Origin: an uncultured Oscillospiraceae bacterium
GTDB taxonomy: Bacteria > Bacillota > Clostridia > Oscillospirales > Acutalibacteraceae
Assembly (NCBI GenBank): GCA_959601025.1
Contig: CAUGOD010000050.1
Location: 1-15,011, forward strand
Direction of reading: 5' to 3'
DNA length: 15,011 nt
The position numbers and the translations under genes were made by a program. Shown here in pieces: positions 7,210 to 13,982 of this stretch (its first letter is position 1; each line of letters starts with the position of its first letter). The notes below the pieces were generated by a model. It was not told where the DNA came from, did not search any database, and saw only the letters and a list, made by a program, of their open reading frames with translations.

Positions 7210-8376
7210 ATGGAGAATTTTAATTTTTTTAACCCTACCGAAATTATTTTCGGAAAGGATCGCGAAAATGAAGTGGGCGGTGCTGTACTTAAATACGGGA
7301 AAAAGGTGCTATTGCATTATGGCGGCGGCTCCATTAAAAAATCCGGCCTTTATGATCGGGTGATCCGAAGCCTAAACGAGCACGGCGTTTCATTCGTAGA
7401 ACTGCCCGGCGTGCAGCCCAATCCGAGACTGTCGCTGGTGCGTCGGGGCATTGAATTGTGCAAAAAGGAAAACATCGACTTTATTCTTGCGGTCGGCGGC
7501 GGCAGCGTGATCGACTCCGCCAAGGCCATCGCAGGCGGTGCGCTTTACGATGGTGACATATGGGATATTTATATTGAAAAGGAGCAGCTAAAAGCGGCGC
7601 TGCCCATCGGCGTCATCCTGACCATCCCAGCTGCCGGCTCCGAATCGTCTCCGGACAGCGTCATTACCAACGAAGACGGCATGCTCAAAAGAGGGGTGGG
7701 CTCTCCCTTTTATTTTCCCCGGTTCGCCATTATCAACCCGGCGCTTAATTATACGCTACCGCCATACCAAACGGCCTGCGGCTGCTGTGATATCATGGCC
7801 CATATGCTGGAGCGCTATTTCACGCGGGTCAAGCAGGTTGACGTTTCGGACCGCCTTATCGAGGCCGGCCTTCGCACAATACTGCATTTTGCTCCCATCG
7901 CCATCGATGAGCCAGAGAATTACGATGCCCGGGCGCAGATCAGTTGGATCGGCACTGTTTGCCATAACCGGCTCTTTGATGCCGGCCGCATTGGGGATTG
8001 GGGCAGCCACAATATCGAACACGAATTAAGCGCGCAGTATGATATCGCACACGGTGCCGGCCTGGCTATTATTTTCCCGGCTTGGATGAAATACACATAT
8101 AAAACAGATGTGGATCGATTCCATCAGTTTGCCGTGCGGGTAATGGGTGTTGATTTTGGATACGATGAAAAAGAAAAGGCCATCCTGGAGGCTATCTTCC
8201 GGCTGGAAGCATTCTTTAAGCGGCTGGGCCTTCCGGTACGCCTGCGGGATGCGGGTATTGATGACAAGCAGTTTTCCACCATGAGTGAGCGCGCCATGCT
8301 TTACCGTGATCATCTGGGCGAATTCGAGAAACTCTATGCCGAGGATATTAAAAAGATATTTGCGCTGGCTTATTGA
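7210..8376 (+). CDS. Iron-containing alcohol dehydrogenase (YqhD/BDH type)
   Basis: This 388-residue cytoplasmic group III alcohol dehydrogenase reduces short aldehydes or ketones with NAD(P)H, or does the reverse. The four metal ligands are visible at Asp194 and His198 (in DIMAHMLERY), His267 (in GSHNIEHEL) and His281 (in DIAHGAG). These numbers match those I recall for E. coli YqhD. Glycine-rich cofactor motifs are GGGS at 38-41 and VGGGSVIDSAKA near 96-107. The ribosome binding site AGAGAGGA precedes ATG 7210 by about 11 bases. It lies 23 bases after the permease and is the last gene of the block. In context it probably reduces the small carbonyl released by the aldolase or transketolase (acetaldehyde, glycolaldehyde or hydroxyacetone). 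The exact substrate and the preference for NADH or NADPH cannot be read. Confidence 0.93.
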   Translation: MENFNFFNPTEIIFGKDRENEVGGAVLKYGKKVLLHYGGGSIKKSGLYDRVIRSLNEHGVSFVELPGVQPNPRLSLVRRGIELCKKENIDFILAVGGGSVIDSAKAIAGGALYDGDIWDIYIEKEQLKAALPIGVILTIPAAGSESSPDSVITNEDGMLKRGVGSPFYFPRFAIINPALNYTLPPYQTACGCCDIMAHMLERYFTRVKQVDVSDRLIEAGLRTILHFAPIAIDEPENYDARAQISWIGTVCHNRLFDAGRIGDWGSHNIEHELSAQYDIAHGAGLAIIFPAWMKYTYKTDVDRFHQFAVRVMGVDFGYDEKEKAILEAIFRLEAFFKRLGLPVRLRDAGIDDKQFSTMSERAMLYRDHLGEFEKLYAEDIKKIFALAY

Positions 8377-8384
8377 CAACCGTA

Positions 8385-8447
8385 GCTGGGCGGGCGAAAG
8401 CCCAGCAGCAAAATAAAAAGGCGTCCCCGACACTGGGCGGGGATGCC
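8385..8447 (+). other. Two tandem hairpins directly after the alcohol dehydrogenase gene
   Basis: The first is GCTGGGC (8385-8391) with GCCCAGC (8400-8406). The second is GGCGTCCCCG (8420-8429) with CGGGGATGCC (8438-8447), which contains one G-T pair. Neither has a T-run. They precede the true terminator at 8456 and may add RNA stability or read-through control. Confidence 0.5.
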
Positions 8448-8455
8448 GATGTATC

Positions 8456-8480
8456 AAAAAAGTGCCGGAAGGCACTTTTT
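8456..8480. terminator. Bidirectional Rho-independent terminator between adh and gntR
   Basis: AAAAAGTGCC, loop GGAA, GGCACTTTTT is a perfect GC-core stem with a stable GNRA-type tetraloop, flanked by A- and T-runs on both sides. It lies between two convergent genes and can end both transcripts. Confidence 0.85.
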
Positions 8481-8524
8481 GAAGTTACAGGGAGCGTTTA
8501 AGCCGTGCTTTCCGGCCGGTTGGG

Positions 8525-9340
8525 TCACTCAGCGCTTGTACGCCAGTGGAAGTCCACGCTGCTCTTATTGGAAGACGTGTTTTGATAGAGATCCACCTCA
8601 AAAGCGCACCGGTCGGATATGGTAACGGAGGACGTATATTCATAGACGTACCCTGAATCCAGATTCGAAACGCGCTGGATTTTATAGCCTGCGGATTTGG
8701 GCTTGCATTGCAGAAGCTCGGCGTCCGATTTTTCGAGCACTATGGCTTCGATGGTTTCCTTGGCGTGATACAGGTTCAGCCCGTACTGACCGGATAGCGT
8801 GTGGTAGAGGGATACGTTGCTGAAATCATATTGCTCGATGCCATTGCACAGGTAATAGGGAATATACGTATTTTCAAAGAGCATAGGCACCCCGTCGGCG
8901 CATCTGAGCCGGGCCAGATGAAAGACGGTACTGTGGGATTCGGGCATGCGCAGGCTCTGGCGTATCCCCCCTTCCTCTAGGTTGACAACTTCGCTTTTAA
9001 GAACTATAGAAGAAGGCACGGTGCCGAGCTTGCGCATATCCTCGGTGAAATTGTAAAGATAATTGATGGCTCGCTTTACTTTCTGATCCGCGATGAAGGA
9101 GCCCTTTCCCCTATAGCGGTATATAAACTTCTGCTCGACCAGCTTGTTCATGGACTGCCGCACCGTGGTCCTGCTGACGTTTAAGATTTCGCACAGCTCA
9201 TTTTCGGTGATCATTTTGTCGCCGGGCTTGAGAACGCCGGCCTGTATCTGAATTTTAATATAGGATGTCAGTTGCTCATAAAGAGGAATGCTGGTATCCT
9301 CGGAAAATTTGAATGTGCGTTTGAAGTAGTTGATATCCAC
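8525..9340 (-). CDS. GntR-family transcriptional regulator, HutC/UTRA subfamily
   Basis: This 271-residue DNA-binding regulator has a winged helix-turn-helix at about residues 18-85: PLYEQLTSYIKIQI, then PGDKMITENELCEILNVSRT, then the wing YRGKGSFIA. The C-terminal two thirds fit the UTRA ligand domain, with LARLRCADGVPMLFENTYIP near 145-164 and EAIVLEKSDAELLQ near 200. UTRA regulators usually bind a phosphorylated sugar or related effector and release their operators. The start codon is GTG (complement of 9338-9340), preceded by the strong ribosome binding site AAAGGAGG. It is divergent from the kinase operon and convergent with the dehydrogenase gene. Operator-like motifs lie in its own promoter and at the start of both catabolic blocks, so it is the probable local repressor. 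The effector is unknown. Confidence 0.93.
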   Translation of the reverse strand: MDINYFKRTFKFSEDTSIPLYEQLTSYIKIQIQAGVLKPGDKMITENELCEILNVSRTTVRQSMNKLVEQKFIYRYRGKGSFIADQKVKRAINYLYNFTEDMRKLGTVPSSIVLKSEVVNLEEGGIRQSLRMPESHSTVFHLARLRCADGVPMLFENTYIPYYLCNGIEQYDFSNVSLYHTLSGQYGLNLYHAKETIEAIVLEKSDAELLQCKPKSAGYKIQRVSNLDSGYVYEYTSSVTISDRCAFEVDLYQNTSSNKSSVDFHWRTSAE

Positions 9341-9382
9341 AGGCCCCTCCTTTGGGTGGAATTAATAATGTATAATCATAAC

Positions 9383-9393
9383 TGTATGGTATA
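9383..9393 (+). promoter_or_regulatory. Candidate GntR operator in the gntR leader (TGTATGGTATA)
   Basis: This site fits the motif TGTATGRTAYA at all 11 positions. On the minus strand it lies downstream of the gntR -10 box, inside the untranslated leader, a good position for autorepression. TATGGTATAAACA resembles operators described for HutC-type regulators such as B. subtilis NagR, judged from memory. Confidence 0.45.
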
Positions 9394-9411
9394 AACAATC
9401 CATACATATTT

Positions 9412-9440
9412 ATTATACCATATAGTGACCAAAAAGAAAA
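9412..9440 (-). promoter_or_regulatory. gntR promoter with overlapping operator-like site
   Basis: Read on the minus strand, TATAAT (complement of 9412-9417) is preceded by TGG, giving an extended -10. A weak -35, TTTTCT (complement of 9435-9440), lies 17 bases further up. TATATGGTATA (complement of 9414-9424) matches the operator motif at 10 of 11 positions and overlaps the -10. With 9383-9393 it forms a pair of inverted sites about 20 bases apart. Confidence 0.5.
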
Positions 9441-9590
9441 GATTTTTACACCCGCAAAGCCAGATTTAAGCCCTGATCCGAGCATGGACGTTCGCCTTTA
9501 AGCCGCCTTTCGCGCCCGTGACGGATCCTGCATCTTTTTGGTTGTCAGATGGTTTGACAGGAGATGGCACAAGAAATGTGGGCGAAAACC

Positions 9591-9619
9591 TTGACAAAAA
9601 ACGAAAATCAGAATATATT
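9591..9619 (+). promoter_or_regulatory. Strong sigma-A-type promoter of the kinase-aldolase operon
   Basis: A perfect -35 TTGACA (9591-9596), a spacer of exactly 17 bases and -10 TATATT (9614-9619). It is the best promoter in the window and points into the kinase gene at 9666. Confidence 0.8.
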
Positions 9620-9630
9620 TATATCATACA
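9620..9630 (-). promoter_or_regulatory. Candidate GntR operator abutting the kinase promoter
   Basis: The complement reads TGTATGATATA, fitting TGTATGRTAYA at all 11 positions. It begins directly after the -10 box, nearly the same spacing as the site at 1441 in the transketolase promoter. A repressor here would cover the transcription start. Confidence 0.5.
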
Positions 9631-9665
9631 AATCAAACAATTAGTTTGTAAAGGAGAAATCGGGC

Positions 9666-10637
9666 ATGTACGACATCTGTGCCATTGGCGATATATTGAT
9701 TGATTATGTGCCGGCTGCGGATTACCGGCCGGATGCCCCAGTGTATCAGATGAAAACCGGCGGGACCATGGTGAATCTGGCGGCGGCGTCCGCCAAACTT
9801 GGCATGAATACGCTCTTTGTGGGAAAAGTTGGCCGTGACTTCATGGGTCGTTTTATTTTGGACGAGTTAGCGGGCTTGGGGGTGGACGTTCGCCATTGCC
9901 CTGAGGATTCCGTCCATCCTACTACGCAGGCGTTTGTTTCGTTATCCGCGGACGGAGAGCGCAGCTTCAGCTTTGCCCGGCGCTTCGGAGCGGACATTTT
10001 TCTTGATAAAGAGGATCTACCCATGGGGCAGACACTCTCGAGCGCCATGCTTTGCTTTTCCGGCATGTGCCTAACTGACGAGCCAATAAAAAGCTCCGTG
10101 CGGTACGCCGTTTCCAAGGCCGCAGAGCGCGGCGTTCCCATCGCGTTCGATCTTAATTACAGGCCGGGACTGTGGCGCGACGAAGCCAGCGTTAAGAAGG
10201 CAGTAGCGCCCCTGCTCCCTTTGATCGATATCTACAAATCCTCGGATGATGAATTGTATCTTGTGACCGGCGAAAAAGATTTTAAAGCGGCTGCCAAAAA
10301 ACTGGCCGCATACGGATGCCGACTGATCGTCAGTACGAAGGGCAATCATGGCGCCGAATACTACTATCTTGGGCATACCGGCCGCGCGCCGGCGTTCAAC
10401 GTGCCTGTAGTGGACACGACCGGCGCGGGAGATTGTTTTTTCGCGGCGCTTCTTTATCAGGTAAACCTCTCGGGCGGATTGGAGTCGCTGGAAGCGGCCC
10501 ATCTGGATCGAATGATCGCGTTTGCCAATGCCGCCGGATCTCTGGCAACCACGAAGAAAGGTGGCGTGGCCAGCGCACCGGCCTTGGCGGAGATCGGGCG
10601 CTGTCTGACAGACTATAACACCATTGATTTTTATTGA
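9666..10637 (+). CDS. PfkB-family sugar kinase
   Basis: This 323-residue ATP-dependent kinase of the ribokinase/fructokinase fold phosphorylates a sugar, sugar acid or polyol. The N-terminal start YDICAIGDILIDYVP and the sugar-binding GGTMVNLAAASAKLG (about residues 36-50) are typical. The second PfkB signature DTTGAGDCFFAALL contains the catalytic base Asp256 and the GAGD anion hole. FDLNYRPGLW near residue 160 is seen in fructokinase-like and KDG-kinase-like members. ATG 9666 follows AAAGGAGA by about eight bases. The aldolase gene starts 16 bases after its stop, so they form one operon. Next to a DeoC-type aldolase the simplest reading is phosphorylation of a deoxy-sugar (2-deoxyribokinase-like) or of the precursor used by the radical enzyme. 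The substrate is unproven. Confidence 0.92.
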   Translation: MYDICAIGDILIDYVPAADYRPDAPVYQMKTGGTMVNLAAASAKLGMNTLFVGKVGRDFMGRFILDELAGLGVDVRHCPEDSVHPTTQAFVSLSADGERSFSFARRFGADIFLDKEDLPMGQTLSSAMLCFSGMCLTDEPIKSSVRYAVSKAAERGVPIAFDLNYRPGLWRDEASVKKAVAPLLPLIDIYKSSDDELYLVTGEKDFKAAAKKLAAYGCRLIVSTKGNHGAEYYYLGHTGRAPAFNVPVVDTTGAGDCFFAALLYQVNLSGGLESLEAAHLDRMIAFANAAGSLATTKKGGVASAPALAEIGRCLTDYNTIDFY

Positions 10638-10653
10638 TTGAGGAGGCATCATT

Positions 10654-11391
10654 ATGAAACCCAACAAAAAGGCTCAGGACATGACCGTAGCGGAACTGGC
10701 TGCTTATATCGATCAATCTGTGCTCAAGCCTGAATTCACCCAAGCTGAAATACGGCGCTATATTCAAGAGGGAATCGACTTCGGCTGCAAAACCGTTTGC
10801 ATCAATCCGGCATCCATCGCGATCGCCGACGCCATGTGCCGGGGTACGCAAACCAAACTTTGCGTGGTCTGCGACTTTCCCTTCGGGCTGTCTACCACGG
10901 AATCGAAAGTCATGCAAGCCGATCTCTACTGCAAAAAAGGCAATATTTTCGAGCTGGATATGGTCGCTAATTATGGCTGGATCCGCAGCGGTATGTGGGG
11001 TGAGGTGGAAAAGGATATCAAAGCAGTCTCGGACGTTTGTCATCAATACGGGACGGCTGTTAAAGTCATATTCGAAACGGATGCGCTGACGCTGGAGGAA
11101 GTGAGAAAAGCAACGGAGACCGCTATTGCGGCCGGTGCTGATTTTGCCAAAACATCCACAGGCTTTTTTACTGGTGGACGCTGCGACGGCGCCACGACGG
11201 AGGTCATTGAGGCTATGATGGACACGGCTAGGGGCCGGATCAAGATAAAAGGATCGGGCGGTATCCGTGACCAGGAGCACTTTTTCCGTCTGATCGATAT
11301 GGGGATCGACCGGATGGGCATTGGGTTTCGCTCCACACCCATTGTGCTGGGTCTTGGTACGGACGCCAAAGCCGCGAAAGAGCAGTACTGA
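10654..11391 (+). CDS. deoC: DeoC-family aldolase (deoxyribose-phosphate aldolase-like)
   Basis: This 245-residue class I aldolase is expected to split a deoxysugar phosphate into glyceraldehyde-3-phosphate and a small carbonyl compound (acetaldehyde in classical DeoC). The Schiff-base Lys is Lys166 in AKTSTG; the assisting Lys is Lys199 in KIKGSGGIR; Asp102 lies in ELDMVANYG. All three match the E. coli catalytic set. The C-terminal phosphate-binding loop, usually of the form RIGxSSG, reads RMGIGFRSTPIVLG, so the usual Ser pair is missing. That suggests an altered phosphate end or another substrate. AGGAGG lies nine bases before ATG 10654, 16 bases after the kinase gene. The family is firm, but the exact reaction is less sure than the symbol implies. 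Confidence 0.88.
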   Translation: MKPNKKAQDMTVAELAAYIDQSVLKPEFTQAEIRRYIQEGIDFGCKTVCINPASIAIADAMCRGTQTKLCVVCDFPFGLSTTESKVMQADLYCKKGNIFELDMVANYGWIRSGMWGEVEKDIKAVSDVCHQYGTAVKVIFETDALTLEEVRKATETAIAAGADFAKTSTGFFTGGRCDGATTEVIEAMMDTARGRIKIKGSGGIRDQEHFFRLIDMGIDRMGIGFRSTPIVLGLGTDAKAAKEQY

Positions 11392-11446
11392 CCTTCTGTC
11401 GCCAAGCGGCAACGTCACCCAGGACGGTAATACGGCTTAATGTGAC

Positions 11447-11467
11447 GGGGCACCCGATGGGTGCCCC
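11447..11467 (+). terminator. Probable terminator hairpin after the aldolase gene
   Basis: GGGGCACCC, loop GAT, GGGTGCCCC is a perfect nine-base GC-rich stem, 55 bases after the stop. Only a weak, broken T-rich tail follows (ACTGCCTCATCTT), so termination may be partial and some transcripts may read on into the glycyl radical enzyme gene. Confidence 0.6.
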
Positions 11468-11511
11468 ACTGCCTCATCTTGGGCGCGGCGAAGAAAATCA
11501 TTTTGATTTGC

Positions 11512-11522
11512 GGTATAATAAC
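11512..11522 (+). promoter_or_regulatory. Promoter-like element of the glycyl radical enzyme gene
   Basis: GGTATAATAAC holds a consensus -10 TATAAT (11514-11519) 26 bases before the ATG at 11546. The same 11 bases occur at 4620-4630 ahead of the ABC ATPase gene. No credible -35 is seen at 16-18 bases, and the full operator motif is poor here (about 8 of 11). Confidence 0.45.
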
Positions 11523-11545
11523 ATATAGTAGAAAGGGTGATCCGT

Positions 11546-13978
11546 ATGAAACCGAATGATTCCGTTTGTCCCTCAAAAAAGCTGCTGCCGGAAGGCCTGA
11601 CGCGGCAGATGCGAACGTGCAAGCTCAACGGCGCCATGCGGAGCGTCAAACCCTCTATTTGCATTGAAAGGGCGCAATTGGTCACACAAAGCTATCGGGA
11701 AACCGAAGGCATGCCCGCTGTTCTCCGAAGGGCGTACAGTTTGAAATACCTCCTCGAGCACATGACTTTGCGGATCGAGGAGGATGAGCTGATTGTCGGC
11801 AACCACGCGTCAAAGCCAAGGTCTGCGCCTTTGTTCCCCGAATTCGGAACACTGAGCCAAAAAGAGTTGGATCTTATGCCGGTAAGAAAGGTGGACACCC
11901 TCCAGATATCCGAGGCGGATAAAGAAGCACTGCTCGGAGAGGTGTACCCCTATTGGGAAAATAAAAACACAGGGGATATCTCCAGATATTATATCGATAA
12001 AAAGGTGCTGGACGTACTGGATTCCCCGTACAGGGTGTTCAACCCGCTCTCAAGGACCCGAAGCGGGTACGGCCATTATCTGCCGGATGTCAAGGGAATT
12101 ATTGAAAAAGGGTTTAAGCAGGTGGAACGGTATGCCCGTGAGTATTTAGGAAAGCTGGATCCACTGGATCCAGAATTTGTGGATAAAAGCCACTTCTACC
12201 ATGCGGTGCTGACGGTCATAGAAGGGATACGGACCTATCAGTCCCGCTTTGCCCGGCTTGCCCGTGCAATGGCTGAGAAGGAACCCGCGCCAAGGCGCAA
12301 AGCCGAGCTGCTTTTGATCGCCAAAAACTGCGAGCGCGTGCCCTATGAGCCGGCCAGTTCTTTCTATGAAGCGCTGCAGTCCTATTATTTTACCATTTTG
12401 ATCGACTATTGCAGCCAGAACGGATCGGCCATTTCCGGTGGCCGCGTCGATCAGATCCTCTATCCCTATTACAAAGCCGACCTTAATCGCGGCGTCATGG
12501 TACGGGAAGAGGCGCTGGAACTGCTGGAAGCCTTTTGGGTCAAACACAGCGACATCATTAAGGCCGGCACGTATATGAGCGCCCGAAACAACGGCGGCTT
12601 CGCGACCACGGTCAACTTGGTACTGGGGGGGCTTGATGAAAACGGGGAGGATGCGGTCAACGAGCTGACCTACCTATGCTTGGACGCCGAGGAAAACGTA
12701 TTTAATTCCGAACCCAACACCAGCATCCGCCTCTCAAAGAAAAACCCGGATGCGTTTGTACGGCGGATTTTGTCCATTCTGGTCCGCAAAGAAGGGGGCA
12801 AGCTGCCCTTCTTCAACGATGAGCTTATCATTGAGGCTTTAAAAGGCGACGGTGTCGAACCTGTCGATGCGTTGGATTACGCCATTGTGGGATGCGTGGA
12901 GCCGACTGGCCAGGGCAATACCATGGGTCGCAGCAATGCCTGCTATTTTAACCTGGCAAAATGCCTGGAACTGGCGCTCTTTGACGGCGTCTGCCAGATG
13001 TCCGGCAAACAGATGGGCCCAAAAACAGGCGACTTTACCTCGTTTGACACCTTCGAAGAGTTTTTGGGAGCTTACGAAAAGCAGGTCGACTACTTTGTCG
13101 ACATGATGGTCAGCGCGCTCAACGGCATTGAGCTGCTGCACGCCCGCTATGGCCAGCACATCGTAAGCTCCATGCTTTTAAAGGGTTGCTTGGAGAGAGG
13201 AAAGGACTGTACGTCGGGTGGCGCCAAATATGATTACGTGGGCGTGCAAGGCGTGGGCATCGCCGATGTGGGCGATTCTCTCACCGTCATCAAGCAAATG
13301 ATCTTTGACGAAAAAAACCTTTCAAAGGAAGACTTTCTCTCGGCGCTTCAAAATGATTTTAAAAGCCGGGAACCACTCCGGCAGACAATGATCCATAGTG
13401 TGCCTAAATATGGCAATGACGACGACCGTGCGGACCATTGGACGGCGTATGCCGGCGAGCAGTACTGCAAAAGCGTGACCCGCCCCGGTCACGTGTCGCC
13501 TTTTGGGGCCAAATACCGCCCCGGGCTATTCTGCCTATCCTCTAACACGCCGCTCGGCAAGCAGGTGTGCGCCCTGCCCAGCGGCAGGAAAGCCGGCACG
13601 CCCCTAGGGGACGGCGGCGTTTCACCCAAGCACGGCATGGATCGGCTGGGGCCGACGGCGGCGGCCAAATCGGTGGCAAAGGTTAAGCATGCTCTGGCGA
13701 TCAACGGTGTGAATTTTAATTTGAAATTTATGCCCGCGATGCTGAAAACCGACTCGGACCGACAAAAGCTAACGGACTTGATTAGGGGCTATTTTACGTT
13801 GGGCGGCATGCATATCCAATTCAACGTACTGACTTCGCAGAAACTAAGGGATGCGCAGAAGCACCCTGAGGATTACCGCGGCATGGTGGTGCGTGTCGCC
13901 GGGTACAGCGCGTTTTTCGTGGAACTGGATGAAGAGATCCAGAATGAAATCATATTGCGGACGCAGCAGGGAGAATGA
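11546..13978 (+). CDS. Glycyl radical enzyme of the diol dehydratase/PflD-like group, substrate unknown
   Basis: This 810-residue, oxygen-sensitive enzyme carries out a radical-driven C-O bond cleavage or dehydration in the cytoplasm after activation by the next gene product. The glycyl radical site is Gly786 in RVAGYSAFFVELDEEI. The thiyl Cys450 and the base Glu452 lie in GCVEPTGQGNTMGRSN; a single Cys followed by Val-Glu excludes true pyruvate formate-lyase, which has two adjacent Cys. The N-terminal PFL domain is about residues 20-660. His177 (GHYLPD) and Ser297 (AISGGR) fall where diol dehydratases have active-site His and Ser. The Asp expected 14 residues after the Cys is replaced by Asn464, preceded by Ser rather than His. 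Several blocks resemble E. coli PflD (from memory). ATG 11546 is chosen because GAAAGGG is eight bases upstream; GTG 11537 would overlap that site. The activase starts four bases after the stop. Confidence 0.93.
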   Translation: MKPNDSVCPSKKLLPEGLTRQMRTCKLNGAMRSVKPSICIERAQLVTQSYRETEGMPAVLRRAYSLKYLLEHMTLRIEEDELIVGNHASKPRSAPLFPEFGTLSQKELDLMPVRKVDTLQISEADKEALLGEVYPYWENKNTGDISRYYIDKKVLDVLDSPYRVFNPLSRTRSGYGHYLPDVKGIIEKGFKQVERYAREYLGKLDPLDPEFVDKSHFYHAVLTVIEGIRTYQSRFARLARAMAEKEPAPRRKAELLLIAKNCERVPYEPASSFYEALQSYYFTILIDYCSQNGSAISGGRVDQILYPYYKADLNRGVMVREEALELLEAFWVKHSDIIKAGTYMSARNNGGFATTVNLVLGGLDENGEDAVNELTYLCLDAEENVFNSEPNTSIRLSKKNPDAFVRRILSILVRKEGGKLPFFNDELIIEALKGDGVEPVDALDYAIVGCVEPTGQGNTMGRSNACYFNLAKCLELALFDGVCQMSGKQMGPKTGDFTSFDTFEEFLGAYEKQVDYFVDMMVSALNGIELLHARYGQHIVSSMLLKGCLERGKDCTSGGAKYDYVGVQGVGIADVGDSLTVIKQMIFDEKNLSKEDFLSALQNDFKSREPLRQTMIHSVPKYGNDDDRADHWTAYAGEQYCKSVTRPGHVSPFGAKYRPGLFCLSSNTPLGKQVCALPSGRKAGTPLGDGGVSPKHGMDRLGPTAAAKSVAKVKHALAINGVNFNLKFMPAMLKTDSDRQKLTDLIRGYFTLGGMHIQFNVLTSQKLRDAQKHPEDYRGMVVRVAGYSAFFVELDEEIQNEIILRTQQGE

Positions 13979-13982
13979 GAGC

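Larger units (their letters stand above)
9341..9665. promoter_or_regulatory. Divergent control region between gntR and the kinase operon
   Basis: These 325 bases hold no gene. They contain the gntR promoter and two operator-like sites near 9383-9424, and the kinase promoter and operator near 9591-9630. The middle (about 9440-9580) shows little beyond a small TGTCA/TGACA inverted repeat near 9543-9558. The two AT-rich ends contrast with the GC-rich middle. Confidence 0.7.

Noticed and set aside
1480..8376. Sulfo-transketolase route for sulfoquinovose (split transketolase plus iron dehydrogenase)
   Set aside because: No sulfosugar isomerase, RpiB-like isomerase, sulfoquinovosidase or sulfonate exporter is present, and the kinase-aldolase pair does not belong to that route.
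9276..9703. Short frames on both strands in the gntR-kinase intergenic region
   Set aside because: They overlap promoter elements and the starts of real genes and encode nothing recognisable.
11537..11545. GTG start for the glycyl radical enzyme
   Set aside because: It overlaps the ribosome binding site GAAAGGG, which is well spaced for ATG 11546.
11546..13978. Pyruvate formate-lyase
   Set aside because: PFL needs two adjacent active-site Cys. This protein has a single Cys in GCVEP and resembles dehydratase and PflD-type GREs.
11546..13978. Choline lyase, hydroxyproline dehydratase or isethionate lyase
   Set aside because: The residues after GCVEP do not match what I recall of these, and there are no microcompartment, pyrroline reductase or sulfite-handling genes nearby.
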